Below are positions 18,798-27,910 of a stretch of 64,000 nucleotides of DNA, in pieces. The notes under the pieces are model-generated. The model did no database searches. It was not told the origin of the DNA and saw only the letters and a program-made list of their open reading frames with translations. The position numbers and the translations under genes were made by a program. This DNA is from Bifidobacteriaceae bacterium (GTDB lineage Bacteria > Actinomycetota > Actinomycetes > Actinomycetales > Bifidobacteriaceae): the NCBI GenBank assembly GCA_022651005.1, contig JALCQD010000001.1, forward strand, positions 434,001 to 498,000, given 5' to 3'. The first letter of the stretch is position 1; every line of letters begins with the position of its first letter.

Positions 18798-19040
18798 AAC
18801 GGTCTCCTCTTCATTGAGTGACTATTTTCAGGACTTCCCACGTAGGACGTCCCATGTCTGTTACAAGATATCATCAGCTTTCCAACGACGCAAGCTTCCT
18901 GCTTTTATCACGTCCACAAGCCCATAATTTCCTTGAAAAACACGGCGTTTCTCCCCATTCTCAACTTTTCGTGATCCTCAAGCGCAACACGACATCCCTG
19001 CCGGGTAGACTTTCACTCAGTTACGTATCGAAAGGATGTC

Positions 19041-19805
19041 ATGACCCGCAAAAAGACATCGTCCACCGCGCTCGATGAGGCCACTCTTCTCTCCCTCCTC
19101 GGAGATGCCCCTCAGCCTCTGCGCACCAGCAAGCAGGATCAAATTCGATACGCCATACAAAAGTACATTCTCGATCATGAATTGCAGCCGGGCGACACAC
19201 TGCCGAGCGAAACCGAGCTATGCAAGGAACTCGGCGTGGGGCGCAACGCCCTTCGTGAGGCTATGAAGGCACTCGAGGCGGTCGACATCGTCGAAATCCG
19301 CCATGGCTTCGGCACCTACGTGGGCAGCCGCAATCTCAAGGTGGTGGAAGACGGCCTCACCTTCCGCTCCGCACAGTCAGCAAACGACGATTTCTCGGAA
19401 CTCCGCAACATCCTCGAAGTGCGCGAAGCCCTGGAGGCGGGCCTCAGCGAGGATCTCGTCGACGCCATGACAGACGCCGACATCGACAAACTTGAAAAAA
19501 TCGTGGACCAGATGGAGAAAAAAGCAGCCAAGGGAACTCTGTTCCCCGAGCTCGACGCCAAATTCCACAGCACCATGTACGCAACGCTGGATAATGGTCT
19601 GGTCACAGAACTCATCGGGGTGTTCTGGCGAGTGTTCACAAAATTCGATCCGCTGCTGGACGGCCCGCAGTACACAGCCGCCACCGCCGCCGGATGGCAC
19701 AGGTCAATCGTCAACGCACTGCGCCACCACGACGCCACGGAACTCGCCCAGGCGATCCGGTACCACTTCTCAGGTATTCGCGGACGCCTCGACTCGAAGC
19801 ACTGA
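19041..19805 (+). CDS. FadR-subfamily GntR regulator, divergent from the nanT cluster
   Basis: A 254-aa transcription factor. The winged helix is at about residues 30-95 (LQPGDTLPSETELCKELGVGRNALREAMKALEAVDIVEIRHGFGTYV), followed by an all-helical FCD effector domain with the metal/ligand His residues (AKFHSTMY, GWHRSIVNALRHHD). GAAAGGATG precedes the ATG. Its position, divergent from nanT, suggests it is the local sugar-acid-responsive repressor (a NanR analogue). I could not define a convincing operator in the 243-base gap. Confidence 0.9.
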   Translation: MTRKKTSSTALDEATLLSLLGDAPQPLRTSKQDQIRYAIQKYILDHELQPGDTLPSETELCKELGVGRNALREAMKALEAVDIVEIRHGFGTYVGSRNLKVVEDGLTFRSAQSANDDFSELRNILEVREALEAGLSEDLVDAMTDADIDKLEKIVDQMEKKAAKGTLFPELDAKFHSTMYATLDNGLVTELIGVFWRVFTKFDPLLDGPQYTAATAAGWHRSIVNALRHHDATELAQAIRYHFSGIRGRLDSKH

Positions 19806-19810
19806 CAGCC

Positions 19811-20287
19811 TCACACAACCTTGCGTTCCCACGCATCCTCGCTAATGCCTTCGGCAAGAATCTGCTTGCACCATTCCTTGGCGCTGAACAGGCTGTGATC
19901 GCGATAGTTGCCGCAGCTATAAATGTCCGTTGCGGGCACCTCGCCTTCCTTCACATCGTTGACGATGATCTCAAGCGATTCTTTAAGCGCCACAGCAATA
20001 TCGCGTGTAGTGTGCTCACCCCAGGTGAGAAGATGGAATCCAGTGCGGCAGCCGAATGGTGAACAATCGATGTATCCCGGAATGCGCTCGCGCAGCAGCC
20101 CCGCCAAAAGATGCTCGATGGTGTGGAGGCCGGCAGTGGGAATGGCATTCGTGTTGGGCTGAACGAGACGGATGTCGTAATTGGAAATCTTGTCTCCGGC
20201 AGGTCCCTCCTCCACAGTGATAAAGCGCACGTATGGCGCCTTGACCTTGGTGTGATCCAGCTGGAAGCTTTCGACCGTTGCGGGCAT
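19811..20287 (-). CDS. luxS: S-ribosylhomocysteine lyase LuxS
   Basis: Metalloenzyme that splits S-ribosylhomocysteine to homocysteine and DPD, the precursor of AI-2, thereby closing the activated methyl cycle. The 158-aa protein has the signature HTIEH (His55, Glu58, His59), GC80RTGF with the reactive cysteine, and metal-ligand Cys125 in [12 protein letters not shown] 20287 has AAAGGA upstream; a longer in-frame extension towards 20713 lies antisense to the next gene. The homocysteine made here can feed the metB/CBS pair at 34-36 kb. Confidence 0.97.
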   Translation of the reverse strand: MPATVESFQLDHTKVKAPYVRFITVEEGPAGDKISNYDIRLVQPNTNAIPTAGLHTIEHLLAGLLRERIPGYIDCSPFGCRTGFHLLTWGEHTTRDIAVALKESLEIIVNDVKEGEVPATDIYSCGNYRDHSLFSAKEWCKQILAEGISEDAWERKVV

Positions 20288-20447
20288 AGCGGATTCCTTT
20301 CGGGGATGATTCTTCGCAAACCTTGCGTACTCGTAGCGTACCGCGGTGTGGACGCGAGGCACACTGTCAGCTTTGACGCATAAGATGGAAGCACGTGATT
20401 CTTTAGAAAGTGAGGCTCGCGGCCTCGCACAAACGGAAGGTGGACAC

Positions 20448-20726
20448 ATGGCAAACGCAATTGTTCTGATTGACGTGGCATCCGATCGCATCAATGAGGC
20501 GGCACAGGAAATCGTCAACATTGAGGGCGTCTCCGCCGTGTATTCCGTAGCAGGGGACGTCGATCTCGTAGCCGTGGTCTCCACCAAGAGCTCCGATGAT
20601 CTCGCCACCATCATTCCCGGAAAGATTGCCAAGGTCGATGGCATCATGAGCACGCATACGCTCATGGCATTCCGCGAATATTCCGCAAAGCAGCTCGACG
20701 AGGCGTTCAACATCGGTCTGGATTAA
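20448..20726 (+). CDS. stand-alone Lrp/AsnC ligand-binding (RAM) domain protein
   Basis: A 92-aa protein made of a single RAM domain ([43 protein letters not shown]) without the DNA-binding half of Lrp. Such stand-alone domains form dimers and octamers that bind amino acids. ATG 20448 has AAGGTGG upstream; the conserved fold begins exactly there. It reads away from luxS across a 160-base gap and is followed by a strong terminator, so it is monocistronic. The physiological ligand is unknown. Confidence 0.9.
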   Translation: MANAIVLIDVASDRINEAAQEIVNIEGVSAVYSVAGDVDLVAVVSTKSSDDLATIIPGKIAKVDGIMSTHTLMAFREYSAKQLDEAFNIGLD

Positions 20727-20752
20727 TCCCGTCGATATTCCCGTCTAGCGGT

Positions 20753-20766
20753 GCTAGCGCGCTAGC
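20753..20766. repeat. 14-bp perfect palindrome
   Basis: GCTAGCGCGCTAGC lies between the RAM gene stop and its terminator. It may be an extra 3' stem or a protein site; nothing more can be said. Confidence 0.7.
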
Positions 20767-20768
20767 GT

Positions 20769-20807
20769 AAAAGACCTCCTCCTTCGTAATGAAGCGGGAG
20801 GTCTTTT
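20769..20807 (+). terminator. rho-independent terminator
   Basis: AAAAGACCTCC (20769-20779) pairs exactly with GGAGGTCTTTT (20797-20807) across a 17-base loop and ends in a T-run. It terminates the RAM-domain gene; the A-rich left arm makes it potentially bidirectional. Confidence 0.88.
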
Positions 20808-20830
20808 CATAGACCTAGGTACGTCTCCCC

Positions 20831-20991
20831 AGTTGTGCGATTGGAACCAGGGTTGTGCGATTGGGGTTGGAGTCGTGCGACGACCGGCCGAGTTGTGCGA
20901 TTGAGAAATCGTGCCATAGGCGAGTCACAACTCTCAAAGCCGTCGCACAACTCCAACCCCAATCGCACAACTCAGGAAGCGTCGCACAACT
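20831..20991. repeat. nested inverted-repeat array of eight ~10-bp sites with 20-bp phasing
   Basis: Four direct copies of a decamer close to AGTTGTGCGA start at 20831, 20851, 20871 and 20891, exactly 20 bp apart. Four inverted copies (core CGCACAACT) start at 20924 (variant GTCACAACT), 20944, 20964 and 20983. The middle part is a 31-bp inverted repeat (20852-20882 with 20941-20971) carrying a single mismatch. The array lies between the terminator of the RAM gene and the dnaG stop, at a convergent junction. The 20-bp spacing equals about two helical turns, so all sites of one half face the same side of the duplex. I do not recognise it as a named repeat family. Confidence 0.9.
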
Positions 20992-21059
20992 TCTGAGATA
21001 TCGGCGTTTCAGGGACAGAAGCGGGGAGAGAAATAGAGATAAATACAGATAAACGCGCG

Positions 21060-23303
21060 TCAGCCCCTGTGCGACGCCTCGAAGATTTGGGCGCGGATGC
21101 TCTTGCGCTCTGCCTCGAGCTTGGTAATGGTCTCCAGCAGCTTGATCTTCACGTTCGGGTCACCCGCTGAATTCATTTGGTGATGAATCGCGCTGATGCG
21201 TCGCATCAAAGATCCGTCGCGCAACTTCGCCATCAACTCCGCCACATATTGCACCGCAGCATCGGATACAACGACCGAGCGAACACTCTCTCCCTGACCG
21301 GAACCAGCACCGAAACCGGAACCAGTACCAGCACCAGCACCAGATCCATTACCTGATTGACTCTGGAAACCGGACCGTGCACCATTCTGAACTGCGCCCT
21401 GCCCGTTGGAACCATATTGTCCGTTCTGGCTGCCGCCGAATCGAGGAGCGTTGCCGCCGGGACCACTGCCAGATCCAACGCCTGGACCACCGGCCGCGCC
21501 CCCATTGTCCTCTCCCGGCAAGGGAAGGGGCAGAACGGCGAGCTCGTCGATCACCGGTTCAAGCAGTGGCCCCGCCGCCTTACTGAGCGTATGCAACCAC
21601 TCTCCTGCGGGAACTGATTTCTCCGGCAGCCCTCCCGCCACAGTGATGGCCTGATACAGCGATTTGAACACGGGAATCGCGAAGCTCATCTCGTCGAGGC
21701 TGGCGAACATGTCACGGTTGATGGCGCCGGGAATCTGAATGATGGCGCCCATGAGCTGCTGTTCCGTGATGAACACGGAATCGTCGACGTGATAGTACCC
21801 CTGCTGGGCCGCGCCGCGCCGCTGTGCAACGAGTCTCTCCCGGGAACGCGCACCAGGCGTCGAGGCCTCGTTGCGTTCGAGCTGATACGCAAAATTCTGA
21901 TTGTTGCGGCGTCGCGGGGCATACGCATCCTCGTCTCGAACACCGAGCCGTCGGCGAGCCGATGCCACCTCCGAGTTCATCTGCTGCAGACTGATGCCGA
22001 TGGTGCGCGCCGCCTTCTGCGCGTACATGCCCACCAGGGAACGGTCTCGAATCTGGGCAATCACCGGTGCCACAGCCTTCATGGCACCCACCTGACCCGT
22101 GGTGTACTGGGTGTCGAAGGCGGCGATGGCCGTGTCGATCACAAAGTCATACAAAGGCTTTGCACCCTCGATGAGCTTCTGTACCGCCACATCCCCGTGC
22201 TTGATGCGCAAATCGCAGGGATCGAGTCCATCCTGTGCTACCGCCACGAAGGTCTGGGTAAGGAACGTTCCGTCGAGACCAAAAGCGTGGATGGCGGCCT
22301 TCTGCCCTGCCGCGTCGCCATCGAAGGTGAACACCACTCGGGAACCTTTCACCGGTCCAATCAGCTGAACGGCGCCGAGTGAATCGTCGGAAATGAGACG
22401 GCGCACGATCTTGGCATGCTCGAGCCCGAAGGCCGTTCCACAAGTCGCCACTGCAGTATCTATACCGGCAAGATGGCACGCCATGACGTCGGTATATCCC
22501 TCCACAATCACCACTTGGCGCTTGGATACGATGGCTTTCTTCGCCAAATCGATGCCATACAGCACTTGGTTCTTGTGGTACAGGGTGGTATCGGGGGTGT
22601 TGATGTACTTGGCGGCGATCGCATCGTCGTCATACAGCTTGCGCGCGCCGAATCCGATGGTGCGACCAGTGGAGTCACGAATGGGCCACGTGGCGCGACC
22701 TCTGAAGTAGTCATAGGCGCCGCGCTGCCCCATGCGGGCGAGACCGGCGTCCGTCATCTCCTTCTGAGTGAAGCCGAGAGACGCCAGGTGGCGCACCAGG
22801 TTATCCCATCCCTGAGGGGCATAGCCGCAGCCGAAACGGGCAGATTGAGCTTTGGTGAAGGTGCGCCCTCCCAGCAGTTTGCGGGCGGGCAACGCCTCCT
22901 TGGTCATCAGCTGCTCGACGAAGAACTTCTGAGCCTCCTCGTTGGCCTGCAGCAAACGCGAGCGCGTGGAGCCGCTGCGCTGCTGTGAATCCGGGGTGTT
23001 CTCGTAGTGCAGTTCGATGCCGTACTTATCGGCCAAGATCTCGACAGCCTCGGCGAATCCCACGGACTCCGATTGTTCGACGTAGCCGAAGATATCGCCA
23101 CCCAAGCCGCAGCCGAAGCAATGCCACGCACCGAGCGAGGGGCGGACGGAGAAGCTTGGGGTCTTCTCGTCGTGGAAGGGGCACAACCCCATGAAAGTAC
23201 CGGATCCCGCCGGCTTCAGCGTCACCGAATCCGACACGATATCGTAAAGGTCAGCAGAGGCACGGACCTTCTCGACGTCCTCTTTTTTTATTCTTCCGAC
23301 CAT
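21060..23303 (-). CDS. dnaG: DNA primase DnaG
   Basis: Synthesises RNA primers at the replication fork. The 747-aa protein has a CHC2 zinc ribbon (Cys41, His44, Cys62, Cys65), a TOPRIM core (EGYTDVMAC at about residue 268, and FDGDAAGQKA at about 325) and a C-terminal helicase-interaction domain. It is longer than the roughly 600-640 aa typical of the family because of a Gly/Ser/Asn/Gln-rich low-complexity insert at about residues 598-673, inside the C-terminal region. The ATG at 23303 lacks a strong ribosome-binding site. The DHA2 exporter and dgt genes lie upstream on the same strand; dgt next to dnaG is a common actinobacterial arrangement. Confidence 0.96.
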   Translation of the reverse strand: MVGRIKKEDVEKVRASADLYDIVSDSVTLKPAGSGTFMGLCPFHDEKTPSFSVRPSLGAWHCFGCGLGGDIFGYVEQSESVGFAEAVEILADKYGIELHYENTPDSQQRSGSTRSRLLQANEEAQKFFVEQLMTKEALPARKLLGGRTFTKAQSARFGCGYAPQGWDNLVRHLASLGFTQKEMTDAGLARMGQRGAYDYFRGRATWPIRDSTGRTIGFGARKLYDDDAIAAKYINTPDTTLYHKNQVLYGIDLAKKAIVSKRQVVIVEGYTDVMACHLAGIDTAVATCGTAFGLEHAKIVRRLISDDSLGAVQLIGPVKGSRVVFTFDGDAAGQKAAIHAFGLDGTFLTQTFVAVAQDGLDPCDLRIKHGDVAVQKLIEGAKPLYDFVIDTAIAAFDTQYTTGQVGAMKAVAPVIAQIRDRSLVGMYAQKAARTIGISLQQMNSEVASARRRLGVRDEDAYAPRRRNNQNFAYQLERNEASTPGARSRERLVAQRRGAAQQGYYHVDDSVFITEQQLMGAIIQIPGAINRDMFASLDEMSFAIPVFKSLYQAITVAGGLPEKSVPAGEWLHTLSKAAGPLLEPVIDELAVLPLPLPGEDNGGAAGGPGVGSGSGPGGNAPRFGGSQNGQYGSNGQGAVQNGARSGFQSQSGNGSGAGAGTGSGFGAGSGQGESVRSVVVSDAAVQYVAELMAKLRDGSLMRRISAIHHQMNSAGDPNVKIKLLETITKLEAERKSIRAQIFEASHRG

Positions 23304-23354
23304 GGTCTTTAGGTTACCGTTCGCAGGTGACGGCGCGTGCAGCTGCGGGAGAAA

Positions 23355-24869
23355 TCAGCTCTCTGCCGTCTCGCTGCGTCCATGACGCAGGGCGCGTTGC
23401 TCGCGCCACAGCTCGTGGAGGTTCACAGCGAGCGCTGCAAGCATGAGCACCAGGCACAAGAGCATGATGTTGTGCAGTCCGGAATACATGATGGAGCGCA
23501 TCCTTGGCAGCAGCGCTTGGGGAAGGCTCGCGTTGCTGGCCGCGTCGGAAAGCTTGTTCATCATTTTCATGGTGATGGTGCCATTTGCACCACCGTCGGC
23601 CGCGCTCTGGGCGATGCCGCGATGCAACGCGGAATTCAGAACCAGCCCGAAGACCGCTGCCGTCAGCGTCTGACTCAGCATGCGGACGAGGAAGGAGGAC
23701 GAGGTGGCGACGGGGACGTCGAGACGGCTGGCATCCTGCTGCACCTTGACCTGCAGCTCGCTGAAGCACACGCCGTTGCCGAAGCCTTCAAACACAGCGG
23801 CGAGCAACAGCACCCAGTACGGAGTGTGGGGCCCGGCGAGAACCATGATGGCGAAGGTCACCACGAGCGCCATGATGCTAAAAAGAAGCACCTGCTGGGG
23901 CGAAAATCTCTTGCGCAGACTCGCCACGGAGCCGGCGCCCCCGAAGTTGGTGAAAGATCCGGGAATCTGAGTCGCGCCACCCACCAATGCGCTTGTTCCC
24001 AGCAGCGCCTGAGCCCACATAGGCGCATAGACGATGAATCCGATGAAGGATCCCCAGATGAGTGCGAAGAGCACGAAGTCCACCATGAGGTCGCGGTTGC
24101 GAAAAAGCCGCCCAGGAATGATGGGGTCTGCGGCGCGCGCCTCCACGGGCAGCATCGCCACGAGGCACACCACGGCCACAGCCATGAGCCCACCCACCAG
24201 CAAGGCGCTCTGCTCGCCGATGAGTTCGATGCCCCCAAGCAGCGCAATAAGCCCAACGGTGAGCAGAGAGGCGCCGAGATAATCGATGCGCGTCACAGCC
24301 CGCTTCACGCGTTGTTCCTTGAAAAACACCTGCACGAGAACGGCCGAGACCAAGCCGATGGGAACATTGATGTAGAACACCCAATGCCAGCTCCACGCGT
24401 CCACAATGGCGCCGCCCACCAGCGGGCCAATGATGGTGGCGGCACTGTACGACGCCGTCACAAAACCAAGCACTTTCATGCGCTTGCGCGGGTCTTCGTA
24501 CAGCTGCGCATAGATGATGTAAGGCAGCGAGATCATCCCGCCGTTGCCGATGCCAGCAACTGCTCGCGACACAATCAACGACACCATATTCGGCGCCAAC
24601 CCCTGCAGCAGTGAGCCGAGAACGAACAGCACCGCGGCAATCTGATACGTACGCCGGTTACCGATGCGCTCTCCCATCTTGGACCACAGCGGCGTCGACA
24701 CGGCCGTCGCCAGCAGGAACACGGCCACGATCCATCCCATGAGTTCCAGGCCATGCAGGTCGGCGATGATCGCGGGAAGGGCCGTATTCACAATGGTGCT
24801 GTCGAGCCCCGCCATCGCGTTCGAGAGGAGCAGCGCGAAGGTGACGATGAGAACATTTCGTTTGGACAC
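23355..24869 (-). CDS. DHA2-type MFS drug/multidrug exporter
   Basis: Proton antiporter of the 14-segment DHA2 group, 504 aa. Diagnostic stretches are LDSTIVNTALPAIIADLHG in the first helix (motif D), WSKMGERIGNRRTYQ (motif A) and GGAIVDAWSWHWVFYINVPIG (antiporter motif C). It sits between dgt and dnaG on the same strand, 51 bases upstream of dnaG. The substrate is unknown; a general toxic-compound exporter is the safest reading. Confidence 0.9.
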   Translation of the reverse strand: MSKRNVLIVTFALLLSNAMAGLDSTIVNTALPAIIADLHGLELMGWIVAVFLLATAVSTPLWSKMGERIGNRRTYQIAAVLFVLGSLLQGLAPNMVSLIVSRAVAGIGNGGMISLPYIIYAQLYEDPRKRMKVLGFVTASYSAATIIGPLVGGAIVDAWSWHWVFYINVPIGLVSAVLVQVFFKEQRVKRAVTRIDYLGASLLTVGLIALLGGIELIGEQSALLVGGLMAVAVVCLVAMLPVEARAADPIIPGRLFRNRDLMVDFVLFALIWGSFIGFIVYAPMWAQALLGTSALVGGATQIPGSFTNFGGAGSVASLRKRFSPQQVLLFSIMALVVTFAIMVLAGPHTPYWVLLLAAVFEGFGNGVCFSELQVKVQQDASRLDVPVATSSSFLVRMLSQTLTAAVFGLVLNSALHRGIAQSAADGGANGTITMKMMNKLSDAASNASLPQALLPRMRSIMYSGLHNIMLLCLVLMLAALAVNLHELWREQRALRHGRSETAES

Positions 24870-25003
24870 GACGGATTACTTCGCTTTCACGCTACTCAAA
24901 AGAATCACAAGGCTCAGAAATCAGCACGAGGAAACACGGGGACAGTCATAACTTACGCTCAGGAATTTACATGCGCCGTACCGTCCCAGGATCCTCTCGG
25001 ATG

Positions 25004-26287
25004 TCAACACAGTATGGAATGCAGGGCGAGGGCGGAACCGTCTGTGAGGCTCGCCACCTGATCGATGGCCACCCGAAGCCGTTCCTCGTAGCTGACCGCC
25101 TCATCCCAATCTTCGATGAACTGCGTCTCGAGCGCGTCCGACGGCTTGGGATCGTTGCTCATCATCACTTCGACGAGGTCGGTGACAATTTTCAGCTGCT
25201 CGTCATGGAAGGGCTGCTTTTCGTTCGGTGCCATCACAAAGTACACGGAGATTCCCTTGAGCGCCACGATTTCATAGGAGGTCTCCTCCGGGATCACGAG
25301 GGACGCTGAATAGCGAGTGAGAGGGCCGGCACCGTACTGCGCGCGCGTTGCGCGTTCCACAGATCCGGCAAAGCGCCCGATGAGCGCGGACGTCATGTTT
25401 TTCAGCGTTGCCAGCGAGCGCCGCGTTCCCGTGAAGCGATCGGGGAACAGATGGGAGTCGCGCAGCCTCGTGAAGGCGGCCTCGAGTAGGTCGGGATTCC
25501 ACTTCTGCCCGTACCACTCGCGTGCCTTGGCGACGATACCGGCAATGATTTTGGGATCGCGCAGCGTGATGGGGTCGAAGGAACCTCCCACGATGGCATC
25601 CTCCACGTCGTGAACGCTGTAGGCGATGTCGTCACTCAAGTCCATGACCTGGCACTCCATCGGAGTGGTCCATTCGGGAGCGTTCGCGCGGAGCCAGGCG
25701 AAGACTGGGACGTCATCGGGGTACACGCCAAACTTCACCGTGCGCTCCCCCTTGGGATGCTCGGCGGCACGGTTGAGGGTCCACGGGTATTTCACCGAGG
25801 CGTCGAGCGCCGCACGGGTGAGGTTCACACCCGCGGAGGTGCCATCGTCAAAAAAGACCTTCGGCTCAAGTCGGGTCAACAGGCGCAGCGTCTGGGCGTT
25901 GCCCTCGAATCCGCCAATATCCTTTGCTATTTCAGCGAGAGCGCGCTCTCCGTTGTGGCCGAACGGCGGGTGCCCGAGGTCGTGGGCGAGGCAGGCGCAG
26001 TCAACGACGTCGGGATCGCAGCCCAGAAGCGCTCCGATTTGGCGGCCGATTTGAGCCACCTCAAGCGTGTGCGTCAAACGAGTCCGCGCGAAATCATCGG
26101 TTCCTGCCACCAGAATCTGAGTCTTAGCTCCAAGACGACGCAGCGCGGAGGAGTGCACGAGGCGGGCGCGATCGCGCTCAAAGGCAGTGCGATCACGCGA
26201 CTTTGGCGGTTCCTGAACCCACCGCTCCTCGTCCGAGGGAGTGTATCCCTCTGCCAGCAGACGGTCGCCGAAGTCGCTCAACGTCAT
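25004..26287 (-). CDS. dgt: deoxyguanosinetriphosphate triphosphohydrolase-like protein Dgt
   Basis: HD-superfamily dNTP triphosphohydrolase, cleaving dNTPs to deoxynucleosides and tripolyphosphate; role in nucleotide-pool control. The 427-aa protein carries RTRLTHTLEVAQIGRQIG and the HD pair in CLAHDLGHPPFGHNGE, and a third metal-site element in MDLSDDIAYSVHDVEDA. I place the start at ATG 26287, with GAGGAGG 5-6 bases upstream; a GTG at 26293 would overlap the ribosome-binding site. Confidence 0.94.
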   Translation of the reverse strand: MTLSDFGDRLLAEGYTPSDEERWVQEPPKSRDRTAFERDRARLVHSSALRRLGAKTQILVAGTDDFARTRLTHTLEVAQIGRQIGALLGCDPDVVDCACLAHDLGHPPFGHNGERALAEIAKDIGGFEGNAQTLRLLTRLEPKVFFDDGTSAGVNLTRAALDASVKYPWTLNRAAEHPKGERTVKFGVYPDDVPVFAWLRANAPEWTTPMECQVMDLSDDIAYSVHDVEDAIVGGSFDPITLRDPKIIAGIVAKAREWYGQKWNPDLLEAAFTRLRDSHLFPDRFTGTRRSLATLKNMTSALIGRFAGSVERATRAQYGAGPLTRYSASLVIPEETSYEIVALKGISVYFVMAPNEKQPFHDEQLKIVTDLVEVMMSNDPKPSDALETQFIEDWDEAVSYEERLRVAIDQVASLTDGSALALHSILC

Positions 26288-26380
26288 GTGCACCTCCTCA
26301 ATTCTGTGTCTATTCTACGAATGAGGAGGGATAAGAACCGCCATTTTCCGCCGTTCGAAAGAAAGGAACTCTTCGCGTCT

Positions 26381-27763
26381 CTACGAGAGAATCGAGTCGG
26401 AATCGAGCATCAACTGGTCGGCGGCCGATAACGTCTGCGCAGCATGGAGATACAACCTAGGAATCCTGTTGCGCAGGCACGTGAAAATCTCGTAGCTGAT
26501 GGTGCCGGCGGCCTTGGCCCAATCGTCGGCGGTGGGCTCCGCAAAGCCCGATTCCGCGCCACGGCCTGGACCGAAAAGCTCAACAGTATCTCCCTCGGAA
26601 ATTCCGAGATCGCGCGCAAAACCACCCAAGTCCATGACGAACTGATCCATGCACACACGGCCCGACACGTGGACAATGCGCGGTCCCTGCGTCGTCATCA
26701 CGCGCACCGGTCCGCCCAGATGCACTGCGGCCGGCCCTCCTGCCCCCAGCTCGTTCGCACCCGAAGCCGAACGATGAATGCCATCCGCGTAACCCACGGG
26801 AACATCCGCGGTGCTCGTGGCCGTCGGTGTCAGGTAAGTACGGCCGTAGGAGATTCCATGATGAGCCTCCACGTCCTTGACCGTAGCCAGCTGAGCTTGC
26901 AGAGTCATGGCGGGCTGCAAATCAAAATCTGCGGCTACTCCCATCGAGGGATCGGGCTCGTAGCCATACAGTGCAACACCGGGGCGAGTGAGCTCATAAT
27001 GAATCTCGGGTCGAGAGAGCGTGGCGGCGGTATTTGCCAGATGCCGTATCTGTGGCGGCAATCCCGCCTTCTCCATGCGCGAGACGAACTGTTCGAACAC
27101 CCTCACCTGCGCATCGGTCGCGGCAACAAAATCGGGAACCTTGGGCATGTCTGCCACCGCGAGGTGACTCCAAACTCCCACCACCTCAAGTGCACCATCG
27201 CTCACGTGAGCCTTCAGCGCTGTCAACGCGTCGTCAAAGGCCTCGGGCGTAAAACCGTTGCGGCCGAAACCGGTATCCACCTTGACATGCACGCGGGCGG
27301 GCTGGCCGAGCTTTGTGGCCGCCGCCGCAATCGCCTCAATCCCCTCAAAGGAGCCCACAGAAATATCAATATGCAGGGAAATCAGGTCGTCGAAGGGAGC
27401 TGCGGCGCCGTTGTACATCCACGTGAGAATATGAGCTCGGTCCACGCCGATGCCCGCTCGACGCAGAGCAAGCGCCTCGCGTGGTTGCGCGGTTCCCAGC
27501 CACGTGGCGCCGCCGGCAAGCGCCGCGAGCGCGGCAGGCACGAGGCCGTGTCCGTAGGCGTCGGCCTTGACGACTCCCATCACCTGAGTGGGTGCGTGGC
27601 CCGAATGAGATCCAGCCACCACCTGCGTCAGATGCTCCATATTCGCCTTCAACGCGGCGAGATCCACAATTGCCTGAGCCGGGTAGTCGCGCTGTGCTCG
27701 CGCATAATTCGCTTGCCCTGTCGCAGAAGTGATGTCCCATGATTGTGTCGCGCTCAATGTCAT
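26381..27763 (-). CDS. alr: alanine racemase
   Basis: PLP enzyme making D-alanine for peptidoglycan. The 460-aa protein has the cofactor lysine (Lys66 in GVVKADAYGHG) near the N-terminus of the TIM barrel, HVKVDTGFGRNGF, and the C-terminal beta domain with GRVCMDQFVMDLG, the strand bearing the second-site dimer residues. It is longer than typical (about 370 aa), with extra residues at the N-terminus and an extended tail. ATG 27763 has GGGGAG upstream. It lies divergent to the amino-acid permease. Confidence 0.94.
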   Translation of the reverse strand: MTLSATQSWDITSATGQANYARAQRDYPAQAIVDLAALKANMEHLTQVVAGSHSGHAPTQVMGVVKADAYGHGLVPAALAALAGGATWLGTAQPREALALRRAGIGVDRAHILTWMYNGAAAPFDDLISLHIDISVGSFEGIEAIAAAATKLGQPARVHVKVDTGFGRNGFTPEAFDDALTALKAHVSDGALEVVGVWSHLAVADMPKVPDFVAATDAQVRVFEQFVSRMEKAGLPPQIRHLANTAATLSRPEIHYELTRPGVALYGYEPDPSMGVAADFDLQPAMTLQAQLATVKDVEAHHGISYGRTYLTPTATSTADVPVGYADGIHRSASGANELGAGGPAAVHLGGPVRVMTTQGPRIVHVSGRVCMDQFVMDLGGFARDLGISEGDTVELFGPGRGAESGFAEPTADDWAKAAGTISYEIFTCLRNRIPRLYLHAAQTLSAADQLMLDSDSILS

Positions 27764-27910
27764 GCTCCCCAGTCTTACGCTCCCCTCAATCGTTCGTCTC
27801 TCTCCGAAAGGAACTTCCCACAACTTCCCACACATCGAGAACAAACGTCTCATGTTAACGTGCGCACAGTATTCTGTGACATACCCCAACCAACCCCGGA
27901 GGTATTCGAA

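Noticed and set aside
18798-19040. Operator for the FadR-type regulator in the nanT divergent gap
   Set aside because: Only weak, short or widely spaced inverted repeats (for example GACATCC with GGATGTC) could be found; none is convincing enough to annotate.
20831-20991. CRISPR array interpretation of the repeats
   Set aside because: Repeats are only 10 bp with 10-bp spacers, half are inverted, and there are no cas genes in the window.
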